From Cyclobacteriaceae bacterium (GTDB lineage: Bacteria; Bacteroidota; Bacteroidia; Cytophagales; Cyclobacteriaceae): a stretch of 64,000 nt of DNA. The notes beneath the pieces were generated by a model. The model was not told the DNA's origin, did not search any database, and saw nothing but the letters and a program-made list of their open reading frames with translations. The translations under genes were made by a program, and so were the position numbers. This document shows positions 7,701 through 16,726 of this stretch, piece by piece. Position 1 is the first letter of the stretch; each line of letters begins with the position of its first letter. The DNA lies in contig JAEUUC010000013.1 of NCBI GenBank assembly GCA_016787665.1, positions 1 through 64,000 of the forward strand, given 5' to 3'.

Positions 7701-10313
7701 ATGCTTTCGTTTAGCTCGGATAAGTCATTTTATAATGTGGGTGAGAAAGCACGGGTAGTTATTCCGGGTAGCGGGCAGGGCCGTGCGTTGGTCAGTATTG
7801 AAAATGGCAGCGGTGTGCTGCAATCCAGTTGGCTGGAGACACAGGCTGGAGATAACAATTACACCTTCGAGGTGACGCCCGACATGGCCCCCAACGTTTT
7901 TGTTCACGTATCGCTCTTGCAGCCACATGCGCAAACAGCCAATGATTTGCCGATGCGTTTGTACGGAGTAATTCCCCTTCAAGTTGAGGATGCGCAGACG
8001 CGCCTTGAACCCGTCATTACCATGCCGGACGAACTGGAACCCGGAGAGCCGGTTTCAATCAAAGTTTCGGAAAAGTCGAAACGCAAGATGACGTATACGC
8101 TGGCGGTTGTTGACGAAGGCCTGCTGGATATCACCCGATTTAAAACGCCCGATGCCTGGAACAGTTTCTACGCGCGCGAGGCGCTTGGTGTGAAGACGTG
8201 GGATGTCTATGATGAGGTGCTGGGCTCGTTGGGCGGGCGTCTGGAACGGTTATTGGCCATGGGTGGCGCAGAGGAGATGAAGGCTCAGGCTGATGATCCG
8301 AAAGCCAATCGCTTTAAGCCTGTGGTCATTTTCTTCGGGCCATTCACACTCTCGGGCGGAAGCGAAGTCCACTCGTTTACGATGCCACAATATATCGGTT
8401 CGGTGAAAACCATGGTGGTGGCTGGCTATGAAGGTGCCTATGGCAAAGCAGAAAAGGCCACGCCCGTGCGAAAGCCCCTGATGGTTTTAGCCACGCTGCC
8501 ACGCGTGCTCGGCCCGGAAGAAAAAGTTAAACTACCCGTCACGTTGTTTGCACAGGATAAGTCGATACGCGATGTGAAAATTGAAGTGAAGGTTACCGGC
8601 CCGGTTGACCTTCCTAACGGTAGCACTCGCCAGCTGAATTTGAATGGTCAGAGTGATGTTACGACTGACTTTGATTTGCTGGTGAAGTCGCAAACCGGTG
8701 TTGCGCGGATAGAGGTTACAGCTAGTTCAGGCAGAGCCAAATCGTCTACCCAAATTGAAATCGAAGTTCGAAATCCTAACCCTTCTGTGTCAAAAGCTTT
8801 TGATGGAGTGGTAGAAGCCGGACAGAGTTGGTCGCAGAACATTACCCTACCGGGTATCGCAGGAACGAACACGGCATCGCTCGAAGTGTCTTCTTTACCG
8901 CCAATCAACCTGACTGGACGCATGCGCTATTTGTTGCAGTATCCGTACGGGTGTGTGGAACAAACTACGTCTTCGGTTTTTCCCCAGTTGTTCCTGGCCA
9001 ACATCAAATCCCTTTCTCCAGAGGAAAAAGGCATGGTTCAGCGCAATGTGAAAGCCGGAATTGATCGGTTGAAATCGTTCGCTCATCCCACCGGGGGTTT
9101 CGCCTATTGGCCGGGTGCAGAAGAAGCGGACAGCTGGAGCAGCACCTATGCGGGTCATTTCCTGCTGGAGGCGGAGCGGCAGGGCTATCTGGTCTCGACT
9201 GATTTGTTGAAGAAGTGGAAAAGATTCCAACGTAAGAAATCACAGGAGTGGCGCAAGCACAGCGAATACAACAGCAGTGAATTGATTCAGGCTTACCGCT
9301 TGTATACGTTGGCGCTTGCCGGAGATGCTGACCTTACCTCGATGAACCGGCTCCGCGAAGCTCCCGCGTTGCCCTCCGTAGCTTCGTGGATGTTGGCGGC
9401 CGCGTATGCAACAGCCGGTCAGGAGGCAGCCGCCAAGGACATCGTAACCCGACTGCCCTTGACGGTGAAACCCTATCAGGAGATGGCCTACTCCTATGGA
9501 TCGGATGTTCGGGACAAGGCCATTATTCTTGAGACGTTGGTGAAACTCAATGATCGAACACGTGCCTTTGAGTTGGTGAAAGAACTTTCGGTTTCGCTAA
9601 GCAATGAAAACTATTGGATGAGCACCCAAGCGGTGGCGTGGGCGTTCAAATCCATAGGGGCTTTTGCCGGGCAGGATCAACGAGGCGAGCTACAATTTAC
9701 CTATGGGTTCGATGGCAAAGAGGTTTCCGCCAGCACTGAACTGGCGGTGGCTCAAGTTACCTTGCCGGTTGAGGCAGCGAAAAACCGGCAGCTCAAATTG
9801 ACCAACAGAGGTAAGGGCCCGCTCTTTGTTCGGCTGCTCACACAGGGCGTTCCGGCTCGTGGTCAGGAGGAAGATGCCGAAAAGAATTTGCGTTTAGCGG
9901 TGAACTATACAACCCCGGATGGACGTGAATTGGATCCTTCGCGCCTTGAGCCGGGCAGCGAATTTATTGCCGAAATCACGGTCACCAATCCCGGACTGCG
10001 TGGGAACTACAAAAATCTGGCTCTTAACCAGATGGTGCCGGCCGGATGGGAGATCAACAACCTTCGGTTTGAAGAAATCCAAAGCCGCTTGTCAGGAGAT
10101 GTACCAACCTATCAGGATTTTCGAGACGACCGTGTTTTTACCTACTTTGATCTGAAGGCAAACGAGCGCAAGACCTTCCGCGTCTTGCTCACCGCCAGCT
10201 ACTCAGGCGAGTTTTATCTGCCCTCAATCAGTTGTGAGGCGATGTACGATGGATCGGTATATGCCCGCAAGAAAGGCCAGGTGGTGGTGGTGTCAAAAAA
10301 AGAGGCACAATAA
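4746..10313 (+). CDS. Bacterial alpha-2-macroglobulin with intact thioester
   Basis: The protein is 1855 residues with an N-terminal membrane anchor at residues ~10-28 (no clear lipobox). Repeated MG-type beta domains follow, then an acidic Tyr/Trp-rich insertion around residues 470-500. The A2M core has the CVEQ thioester motif in PYGCVEQTTS (Cys1403, Gln1406) within an alpha-helical TED domain, and a receptor-binding-like end follows. Bacterial A2Ms are periplasmic traps that covalently capture attacking proteases. pbpC follows 6 bp downstream, the same pairing as yfhM-pbpC in E. coli. The family view is that A2M protects a cell whose wall is breached while PBP1C repairs it. Length is normal for the long bacterial type. 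No frameshift is seen. Confidence 0.93.
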   Translation: MNTLTWKRLALIGGVVVLATLAVFYFTYLKARTGSTVTISPAFAEYVSSYTTGTIPSGSTIRITFMQDVIDSALVGQQAPGKLFSFHPAIGGKTFWLDQRTVEFRPDGRFVSGAAYEVTFRLATLFDNLPRELRELTYLVHIVPQHFEVLVNNVRPYVKTELKRQRIDGLLITADFAESAALEQGFSASQEGEALRVTWTHSGEGRQHQFVIEEVARKEMAGKVKIKMDGAAINTSQTEETEIDVPALGDFKVVNVRVDQGASQHVVVQFSDPLNEKQNLAGLISISGLSDLDYEVSENEVRVYPPVRQTGTKVLVLEQGIRNILDYRLSQGSEFELLFEQLKPAVRFTSRGNILPSTDGLVLPFEAVNLKSVDIEIVKVYERNVIQFLQVNQMDGNYEMRRVARPMARQSISLENAGVADLGKWNRFTLDLANYITTEPGAIYQVKISFRKSHSAYACEASTNEDEPVADDEAWDQAAEESYWDGYEDYYYAPGYQWDERDNPCHVSYYTSNRAIRKNVLASDLGLIVKRGEDGQTHVFVTDLKTTQSISGVQVDLFDFQQQKLASATTGSNGQAVLPSREKPFLIVAQQGTQRGYVKLDDGESLSLSNFDVGGASVRQGLKGFLYGERGVWRPGDSLFLPFILEDRKKLLPPAHPVVFELQNPQGQVATRLVRSSSENGFYSFATATESDAPTGNWLARVKVGGTEFTQTVKIETIKPNRLKINLDFGVDKLTSESNNINGRLRVNWLHGAPGKNLKAQFEAVLTDAETTFPGYDGYSFENPLADAFTSEAQSIFDDVTDSNGEATVSASLETEGQPAGMLNAVIRGKVFEESGNFSIDRFSIPYYPYSSFTGIRLPQGDKARGMLLTDTTHQVDIATVDANGRPISRDGIQMKIYKLQWSWWWDNSAQTNYMEDGYTEPVAEGITQTVNGKGIWKFKIKYPEWGRFLVQAYDPVSGHTTGKIVYIDWPGWAGRARKEASGSTMLSFSSDKSFYNVGEKARVVIPGSGQGRALVSIENGSGVLQSSWLETQAGDNNYTFEVTPDMAPNVFVHVSLLQPHAQTANDLPMRLYGVIPLQVEDAQTRLEPVITMPDELEPGEPVSIKVSEKSKRKMTYTLAVVDEGLLDITRFKTPDAWNSFYAREALGVKTWDVYDEVLGSLGGRLERLLAMGGAEEMKAQADDPKANRFKPVVIFFGPFTLSGGSEVHSFTMPQYIGSVKTMVVAGYEGAYGKAEKATPVRKPLMVLATLPRVLGPEEKVKLPVTLFAQDKSIRDVKIEVKVTGPVDLPNGSTRQLNLNGQSDVTTDFDLLVKSQTGVARIEVTASSGRAKSSTQIEIEVRNPNPSVSKAFDGVVEAGQSWSQNITLPGIAGTNTASLEVSSLPPINLTGRMRYLLQYPYGCVEQTTSSVFPQLFLANIKSLSPEEKGMVQRNVKAGIDRLKSFAHPTGGFAYWPGAEEADSWSSTYAGHFLLEAERQGYLVSTDLLKKWKRFQRKKSQEWRKHSEYNSSELIQAYRLYTLALAGDADLTSMNRLREAPALPSVASWMLAAAYATAGQEAAAKDIVTRLPLTVKPYQEMAYSYGSDVRDKAIILETLVKLNDRTRAFELVKELSVSLSNENYWMSTQAVAWAFKSIGAFAGQDQRGELQFTYGFDGKEVSASTELAVAQVTLPVEAAKNRQLKLTNRGKGPLFVRLLTQGVPARGQEEDAEKNLRLAVNYTTPDGRELDPSRLEPGSEFIAEITVTNPGLRGNYKNLALNQMVPAGWEINNLRFEEIQSRLSGDVPTYQDFRDDRVFTYFDLKANERKTFRVLLTASYSGEFYLPSISCEAMYDGSVYARKKGQVVVVSKKEAQ

Positions 10314-10319
10314 AGGTTC

Positions 10320-12680
10320 ATGCGTATAAGGCGGGCGGTTCAACAATTGCTTTTTGCCAGCTTGCTGATCGCGGGTGTGGGATATTATTTTGCCCTGCCG
10401 GATCGCCTTTTTGTTGATCCTTTTGCCACCGTGCTCGAAGATAACGAGGGGCAATTATTGTCGGCTTCCATAGCGGCTGACGGGCAATGGCGTTTTCCGG
10501 AAGTGGATACCGTGCCGGAAAAGTTCAGACGGGCACTGATTCATTTCGAAGACAGGCGGTTTTACGCGCATCCCGGTGTCGATCTGCTGGCGCTTGGCCG
10601 GGCGATGCGCCAAAACTGGCGTGCCGGTCGTATCGTGAGTGGAGGAAGCACGCTGACCATGCAGGTTATCCGCCTTTCGCGAAAGGATCGGCCGCGCACC
10701 ATCTGGCAGAAGGCTGTGGAAATCGCGCTGGCCACTCGCCTGGAGCTTCGTTATTCGAAAGAAGAAATTCTGGAGCTCTATGCTTCGCATGCTCCTTTTG
10801 GTGGTAATGTAGTTGGCCTTGAGGCTGCGTGTTGGCGGTACCTGGGGCGGAGCCCTTCGCAAATCAGTTGGGCGGAGGCAGCCACCCTCGCAGTTCTTCC
10901 CAATAATCCTTCCTTGATTCACCCGGGCCGCAACCAGTCTACACTGCTCAGCAAACGAAACCGCTTGTTGAATCGCCTTTTCACTTCCGGGGCTATCGAT
11001 TCCCTTACCTATTCTCTGGCGCTTGTAGAGCCAATTCCTGAAGCTCCTCTGGCGCTCCCTCGCATGGCTCCCCATGCGCTGGATTTTGTGAAGAAAAAGG
11101 GTAAAGAAGGTGAGCGGTTGGCGACAACCATCAATCGGGAGCTGCAGGAGACGGTGAACTTGCGGGTGCGTGACCACTTCAACCGCCTGCGTGCAAACCA
11201 AATTCACAATGCGGCCGTATTGGTGGTGGACGTTCATTCGGGGAATGTTCTGGCGTACGTTGGCAATACAGCCGCAGGCGCAGATCACAACGAAGCCGTT
11301 GATATTGTGCAAGCCCCACGCAGCACGGGCAGCATTTTAAAGCCCGTGTTGTATGCCGCTATGCTCGATGAAGGCAAGATATTGCCCCGCAGTTTGCAGC
11401 CCGATGTGCCTACCTTGATCAATGGGTTCGCACCCGAAAATTTTTCGCATCAATTTGACGGGGCTGTTCCGGCTGACCAGGCGTTGATTCGTTCTCTGAA
11501 TATTCCGGCCGTTCACCAACTTCGGGCTTACCGTTACGAAAAGTTTCACTCGCTGTTAACGCGTCTTGGCCTAACAACTCTAACCCCCGAGCCGGACCAC
11601 TACGGCTTGTCGCTTGTATTAGGGGGCGCGGAGGCTTCCCTTTGGGAAGTGACCGGCTTGTATGCTTCCATGGCCAGAACGCTGAATTATTATTTTCAGT
11701 CGCCCGGTCAACTTCGGTATTCTCCGGCAACCTACCATTCGCCAACCTTAGTGCGAACCGAAGTCTTCGATACCCTGAGGTTGGTGGATACGTCATCGCC
11801 TATCTCAGCCGGGGCGCTCTGGCAAACATTTGAGGTCCTGAAGGAGGTGTATCGTCCGGGAGAAGAATCGGGGTGGAAGTATTTTCATTCTTCGCGCACG
11901 GTGGCCTGGAAAACGGGTACGAGCATCGGTTTTCGCGATGGGTGGGCCGTGGGCGTGACCCCTGAATATGTCGTGGGGATTTGGGTCGGCAATGCCGATG
12001 GGGAAGGGCGGCCGGGCCTTACCGGGACTGAGGCGGCTGCTCCGATTCTCTTTGATGTGTTTAGCACATTACCCGCCACTACCTGGTTCTCAAAACCGCT
12101 ACAAGAGCTTCGTCCGGTACGGGTTTGCCTACAAAGCGGTGAGTTGGCTGGGGAATTTTGTCAATCGGTAAAGGAGGAAATGGTGCCCGTTGCTGGCCAG
12201 GCATCAACGAAATGCCGTTATCATCAGCGGGTTTTTCTAACGGTAGATGGCCGGCATCGCGTTCATCGCGGGTGCTACCCGGATGATGCGCTACGGGTAG
12301 AAAACTGGTTTATACTCCCCCCGGTGCAAGAGTATTACTTTCATCGCTCCCATCTCTCCTATCGACCATTACCACCCTATTTGGCATCGTGCACAGAAGG
12401 CACCGCTGCTTCTTTTGATCTTGAATATCCATCGCTCGATACCCGGATCATTTTGCCCCGTGAGCTGTCGGGCCAACGCAATCCGGTGGTGTTTCGGGCC
12501 GTGCATTCCACGCCTCAGTCAACGCTGTATTGGCATCTGGATGATCGTTTCGTTGGGGCTACCCAAGGCACCCATCACCTTCCATTTTACCCTTCAGCCG
12601 GGCGGCATTCGATCACCATCGTGGATGAATCCGGCCAAACTTTAACCCGGAGTTTTGATGTTTCGGCTACGGGGTCGTAA
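10320..12680 (+). CDS. pbpC: Penicillin-binding protein 1C
   Basis: This 786-residue class A PBP has one N-terminal membrane helix. The GT51 glycosyltransferase domain carries EDRRFYAHPG (catalytic Glu77) and GGSTLTMQ. The transpeptidase domain has SILK (Ser338/Lys341), a SLN motif and KTGTS (Lys531). The C-terminal ~90 residues form a BiPBP_C domain, which is specific to PBP1C. It polymerises and cross-links glycan strands in the periplasm. The start codon lies 6 bp after the A2M stop, so the two genes form one operon. All catalytic motifs are intact. Confidence 0.95.
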   Translation: MRIRRAVQQLLFASLLIAGVGYYFALPDRLFVDPFATVLEDNEGQLLSASIAADGQWRFPEVDTVPEKFRRALIHFEDRRFYAHPGVDLLALGRAMRQNWRAGRIVSGGSTLTMQVIRLSRKDRPRTIWQKAVEIALATRLELRYSKEEILELYASHAPFGGNVVGLEAACWRYLGRSPSQISWAEAATLAVLPNNPSLIHPGRNQSTLLSKRNRLLNRLFTSGAIDSLTYSLALVEPIPEAPLALPRMAPHALDFVKKKGKEGERLATTINRELQETVNLRVRDHFNRLRANQIHNAAVLVVDVHSGNVLAYVGNTAAGADHNEAVDIVQAPRSTGSILKPVLYAAMLDEGKILPRSLQPDVPTLINGFAPENFSHQFDGAVPADQALIRSLNIPAVHQLRAYRYEKFHSLLTRLGLTTLTPEPDHYGLSLVLGGAEASLWEVTGLYASMARTLNYYFQSPGQLRYSPATYHSPTLVRTEVFDTLRLVDTSSPISAGALWQTFEVLKEVYRPGEESGWKYFHSSRTVAWKTGTSIGFRDGWAVGVTPEYVVGIWVGNADGEGRPGLTGTEAAAPILFDVFSTLPATTWFSKPLQELRPVRVCLQSGELAGEFCQSVKEEMVPVAGQASTKCRYHQRVFLTVDGRHRVHRGCYPDDALRVENWFILPPVQEYYFHRSHLSYRPLPPYLASCTEGTAASFDLEYPSLDTRIILPRELSGQRNPVVFRAVHSTPQSTLYWHLDDRFVGATQGTHHLPFYPSAGRHSITIVDESGQTLTRSFDVSATGS

Positions 12681-12766
12681 ACGGCATGTAAGATTTGTTT
12701 CACTTTCGTAGAAAAAAAACTCATATATTAAGGCCATATTTGTTCTTTGTTAAACAAAACTTGTCT

Positions 12767-13873
12767 ATGAAGTCGGCTATTTTTTCCGCAGGTCTTCTGC
12801 TCGGAGCTGCCCTGATAACATTGGATGTTAAGGCTCAATCGGCAGGCGACCCTTATTATGTCGTGATTGGTGCGTTCTCCTCGAGCGATAACGCTGCCAA
12901 AAGAATCTCATCGTCCCGTCAGTACAACCTCGCGGGAGTGGCGGAACTCAACCCCGCTCGCCAACTTCATTATGTGTATGTAATGAAGACCGAGGACCGG
13001 ACGAAGGCATTAGCCGAAGCAGAGCGTATACGCAAGGCCACGCGGTTTACCGACACATGGGTTTATACTGGATTACTGGGTGATGCACCCAAGGTGGTTG
13101 AAAAGACTCCTGAGCCGCCCGTCAAGGTAGAAACGGTTCCGGAGGTGAAGACCGAACCCGTTGTAGTGGAGCCACCCCAGCCGGTAGCGGTAACCCGCAG
13201 CTTTGTTTTTGCCATTGCCGACTCGGAATCGAAGAGACAAGTAACAGGCGAGGTACATGTGACCAATGCTGCCGATAACACCAAGATTGGTACTTATCGG
13301 GGCAACCAACCTTTCTCATTCACCTATACCGATGACCCGGGAACGTGGTCCATTGTGTGCGATGTTACCGGCTATCGGAAATGGGAAAAGGTTGTGCCAG
13401 CCGGTTCAGCCGTGGCCAATGCAAGTGGGCAATTGGTAATACCCGTTGATTTGGTGCGCATGCGGACGGGTGAGCTTTCGGTGGCTCAGATTTTCTTCTT
13501 TAAGGATGCCACGGTCATGTTGCCGGATTCGAAAATGGCGGCAACTGAATTATTGGAGTGGATGCGGGATCATTCCACGGCCAAAATCCGGATCCATGGC
13601 CATACCAACGGTAACGGAAAAGGGCCTATCATTTCGATGAAAAAGGGCAGCATGGACTATTTTTCGCTTGACAATACGGAGGAGGGCAAAGGTTCTGCCA
13701 AAACCCTGTCGCAGAAGCGAGCGGAAACATTAAAGAACTACCTGGTTTCCCAAGGTATTGACCACAAACGTGTTGAGATTAAGGCTTGGGGTGGTGACAA
13801 GCCGCTTTATGACATTCTTAGCGATCAAGCCGAAGCTAATGTTCGGGTTGAGATTGAAATCATTGGCGAATAA
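12767..13873 (+). CDS. SPOR-like/OmpA-like fusion protein, paralog 1
   Basis: The ATG at 12767 gives a 368-residue protein with a Sec signal peptide ending VKA-Q. Residues ~30-105 (YYVVIGAFSSSDNA..., LHYVYV) resemble a SPOR/peptidoglycan-binding repeat. A Pro/Val/Glu-rich linker and a beta-sandwich segment follow (FVFAIADSES...GYRKWEK, PEGA/carboxypeptidase-regulatory type). The C-terminus is an OmpA-like domain. In that domain the usual GHTD reads GHTNGNG and ~25 extra residues precede LSQKRAE, so the diaminopimelate-binding Asp is replaced by Asn while the Arg is kept. It is followed by a terminator and then by a paralog of the same layout. A 13-bp palindrome (TTTGTT-A-AACAAA) lies at 12746-12758 in front of the start. 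Role inferred: periplasmic or outer-membrane wall-linking protein. Confidence 0.75.
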   Translation: MKSAIFSAGLLLGAALITLDVKAQSAGDPYYVVIGAFSSSDNAAKRISSSRQYNLAGVAELNPARQLHYVYVMKTEDRTKALAEAERIRKATRFTDTWVYTGLLGDAPKVVEKTPEPPVKVETVPEVKTEPVVVEPPQPVAVTRSFVFAIADSESKRQVTGEVHVTNAADNTKIGTYRGNQPFSFTYTDDPGTWSIVCDVTGYRKWEKVVPAGSAVANASGQLVIPVDLVRMRTGELSVAQIFFFKDATVMLPDSKMAATELLEWMRDHSTAKIRIHGHTNGNGKGPIISMKKGSMDYFSLDNTEEGKGSAKTLSQKRAETLKNYLVSQGIDHKRVEIKAWGGDKPLYDILSDQAEANVRVEIEIIGE

Positions 13874-13894
13874 ACCGTACGAATTTCCGCCACA

Positions 13895-13920
13895 ACAGCC
13901 CCGGTTCAGGGGCTGTTTTG
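13895..13920 (+). terminator. Terminator between the SPOR-OmpA paralogs
   Basis: Perfect 8-bp stem ACAGCCCC/GGGGCTGT with a GGTTCA loop, followed by TTTTGTTT. It lies 21 bp after the first paralog's stop, so the second paralog probably has its own promoter within 13921-13995. Confidence 0.85.
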
Positions 13921-13995
13921 TTTATGCCTGGGTATTGTCCGTGCCGGTTATTGGGAAAATTGCTACCTTCACCGGTCAAAGAACCCCGTTTCAAA

Positions 13996-15156
13996 GTGAA
14001 AAAACTCCTTTTCGCTGTTGCATTGGTCATTTCGGCCAGTCAACTTTTCGCCCAAGGCGCAGACAATCTGAAGTACTATGTCACCATCGGTGCCTTTCGG
14101 ATTGAAGACAACGCTAAGCGCTTTACCGAGGCCGCAAAAAAGAAGAATTACAACGCCATTTATGCATTGAACAAGACCCGAGGTCTGCACTATGTTTATA
14201 TCCTGGCAACAAGTGACAAGCGAGAGGCTTTTCGCCTTCAGATTCGGCTGCGCGCCACTACGGAGTACAAGGATGCCTGGGTTTTTATGGGTCAGCTGGG
14301 CGATGATGGAGCCATTGAAGAGAAACCCATTGTTGAAGAGAAACCCGTTGAGGAAAAACCTTTGATTATTGTGCCTGTTGTCGATTCGGTCAGGATCAAA
14401 GCGCAACAGGACTCCATTCGCAAGGCAGCGGAGGCGGCTAAACCAAAACCCAAACCTCCCGGAAATCCATTCAAGTTTCGGCTATTGAGCCAGGAGTCAG
14501 GCACGGAGGTCATGGGTGAGGTGCACGTACAAGAATCGAGTAACGCAACACGTTACCAGGCTTTTCCAGCCAATCAGGTGGTGTACATTGAGGCACCGCG
14601 TAACCGCGAAGGTACCTATACTCTCGTTACACAGGCAGCCGGGTATAAGCCGGTTAAAACGATTATGAGTTACCGAACTCCGGGAGGCACTCAGGGCGCT
14701 GAAGGCGAGCATATTATCGAACTTCCACTGCCTAAAGCTAAACGTGGGGACTACATTGACTTTACGGCAGTGAAATTTTTCAAGAATTCCTCAATCCTCG
14801 AGCCTGCTTCGCAGAATGAATTGGATGGTCTGGTTTCCCTGATGAAGGAAGAGACCGCTTTCAAGATTCGGATTCACGGGCACGTAAACGGCAAGATCAG
14901 CCGCGATGCCATTCTCATCGGCAAGAGCACGGAGTTCTTTAAGCAGGTGCCGGATAACCAATTGAAAAAGAATACGACCGCTTCGGAACTTTCAACCGAA
15001 CGTGCCGAGGTGGTGAAACGTTACCTCGTATCACAAGGCGTTCCGGCCGACCGCATCAAAACCAAGGGTGAAGGCGGCAAAATACCCTTATACCCCGAGG
15101 GTGGTACATTGGGTATTTACAACGATCGCGTTGAAGTAGAGATTATTAAGCACTAA
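13996..15156 (+). CDS. SPOR-like/OmpA-like fusion protein, paralog 2
   Basis: This is a 386-residue paralog of the preceding gene with the same order: signal peptide (VKKLLFAVALVISASQLFAQ), SPOR-like block (KYYVTIGAFRIEDNAKRF, LHYVYILA), repeated EEKP(I/V) linker, beta-sandwich and OmpA-like end. The start is a GTG at 13996, because upstream ATGs would put ~26 hydrophilic residues before the signal peptide. The OmpA motif reads GHVNGK instead of GHTD, again losing the Asp, and has an insert before LSTERAEVVKRYL. Both paralogs keep the Arg and the following LVSQG. The pair looks like a tandem duplication that has diverged. It may take part in envelope or T9SS/gliding functions, but that is not shown here. 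Confidence 0.75.
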   Translation: MKKLLFAVALVISASQLFAQGADNLKYYVTIGAFRIEDNAKRFTEAAKKKNYNAIYALNKTRGLHYVYILATSDKREAFRLQIRLRATTEYKDAWVFMGQLGDDGAIEEKPIVEEKPVEEKPLIIVPVVDSVRIKAQQDSIRKAAEAAKPKPKPPGNPFKFRLLSQESGTEVMGEVHVQESSNATRYQAFPANQVVYIEAPRNREGTYTLVTQAAGYKPVKTIMSYRTPGGTQGAEGEHIIELPLPKAKRGDYIDFTAVKFFKNSSILEPASQNELDGLVSLMKEETAFKIRIHGHVNGKISRDAILIGKSTEFFKQVPDNQLKKNTTASELSTERAEVVKRYLVSQGVPADRIKTKGEGGKIPLYPEGGTLGIYNDRVEVEIIKH

Positions 15157-15237
15157 CCGATTCTCGCATTACGCTGCCTGACTGAACGTAGACCCGGGTC
15201 TCGTTCACAGCCCGGGTGTACGACAGAGTTGACCTCC

Positions 15238-16611
15238 TTATCCGTTGGTCATCGCCCGAAGGATGTCATGTTGCGTAATAATGTGAGGAGCCTCTTCCTC
15301 ATCGCGAACAATGACGGCCCGGTTGGTTTTGGTGAGCATCGAGCTGAGTACGTCCAGGGTACTATCCAGCGCCACCACCTGCATGGGCTTGTCCATGACA
15401 TCGGCAACAGCCTTGTCTTTCACTAACGGATCAGCAATAATTTTCTCGATCAACCCGGCAGTGGTCACACTTCCAATAAACTCATCGTTTTCAACCACCG
15501 GCATTTGATCGACACCTTCTCGGTTCATAATTTGAATCGCTTGTCCAATGGTGGAATTCCGGGTTACGGTAAAGAGTTTGTCGTGACCGTTACGCGCCTT
15601 GATGATCTCGCGTGCAGTGGTGTAGGTTCTCTCCTCGAGGAAGCCGTGGTCTTTCATCCACAAATCATTATACACTTTGGCCAGGTAGCGTGTGCCGTGG
15701 TCGGGCAGGAGAATGACCATAACGTCACCCTCGTGGAGATGTTGCCGGGCATACTCCAGCGCCCCATGCACAGCCGACCCGCTGCTCCAGCCTACGAATA
15801 GGCCTTCCTCGCGCGACAAACGTCTGGCCATAATGGCTCCGTCTTTGTCCGTTACCTTTATGAACTGATCGATTACCTCAAAGTCGACATTCTTGGGGAG
15901 GATATCCTCACCAAATCCTTCCGTGAGGTACGGGTAAATCTCGTTCTTGTCGAAGATGCCGGTCTCTTTGTATTTCTTGAACACCGAGCCGTAGGTATCA
16001 ATACCGATCGCTTTTAAACCTGGATTTTGTTCTTTCAAATACCGGGCTGTGCCACACATGCTTCCGCCTGTACCTACCGTGGCCACGTAGTGTGTAATTT
16101 TCCCACCCGTTTGGTTCCAGATCTCGGGTCCGGTCGTCTCGAAGTGTGCTGCCGCGTTGCTCAGGTTATCGTATTGATTGGGGTAAAAGGAGTTTGGAAT
16201 TTCCTTGTTGAGTTTGCGGGCTACTGAGTAATAGGAGCGGGGATCGTCCGGCTCCACGTTAGTCGGACACACGACCACCTCGGCACCGACTGCGCGAAGG
16301 ATATTGATTTTTTCCTGCGATTGTTTATCGGCCATGGTAAAGATGCAGCGGTAGCCGCGCGAGATGGCGGTCAGCGCCAGCCCCATCCCGGTATTGCCAG
16401 ACGTTCCCTCGATGATGGTGCCGCCCGGTTTCAATAGTCCGTTTTTCTCGGCATCCAAAATCATCTTTAAGGCCATGCGGTCTTTGGTCGAGTTGCCGGG
16501 ATTGAAGTACTCAACCTTTGCCAGCAGCGTGCCTTTAATGCCTTTCGATAACTTGTTCAGTCGTATAATCGGTGTATTACCGATGGTATCTACGATGGAA
16601 TTGAGTATCAT
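15238..16611 (-). CDS. Cystathionine beta-synthase (PLP domain + CBS pair)
   Basis: The protein is 457 residues. Residues 1-~320 are a fold-type II PLP enzyme: the Schiff-base Lys43 sits in NSTKDR, the substrate loop is EGTSGNTG, and the phosphate-binding GTGGSMCGT lies near residue 180. Residues ~335-457 form two CBS domains, which distinguishes this from plain cysteine synthase CysK/CysM. It condenses serine and homocysteine to cystathionine in reverse transsulfuration. The bacterial CBS pair may sense adenosyl ligands, but this is not certain. It is convergent with the SPOR-OmpA paralog. The 80-bp gap holds an ACCCGGG/CCCGGGT inverted repeat (15192-15217) without a T tract. Confidence 0.9.
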   Translation of the reverse strand: MILNSIVDTIGNTPIIRLNKLSKGIKGTLLAKVEYFNPGNSTKDRMALKMILDAEKNGLLKPGGTIIEGTSGNTGMGLALTAISRGYRCIFTMADKQSQEKINILRAVGAEVVVCPTNVEPDDPRSYYSVARKLNKEIPNSFYPNQYDNLSNAAAHFETTGPEIWNQTGGKITHYVATVGTGGSMCGTARYLKEQNPGLKAIGIDTYGSVFKKYKETGIFDKNEIYPYLTEGFGEDILPKNVDFEVIDQFIKVTDKDGAIMARRLSREEGLFVGWSSGSAVHGALEYARQHLHEGDVMVILLPDHGTRYLAKVYNDLWMKDHGFLEERTYTTAREIIKARNGHDKLFTVTRNSTIGQAIQIMNREGVDQMPVVENDEFIGSVTTAGLIEKIIADPLVKDKAVADVMDKPMQVVALDSTLDVLSSMLTKTNRAVIVRDEEEAPHIITQHDILRAMTNG

Positions 16612-16726
16612 AATCCAGCTTTTGCCGTAAAGGTAGTTCGTTTAAGTGTTTCTGTGACGAAAATGTGTGTGCGGGGAAACTTTTTCATCAAGGTTCCGTA
16701 AAGGGTACTGAACAAATTGGTTTCAA

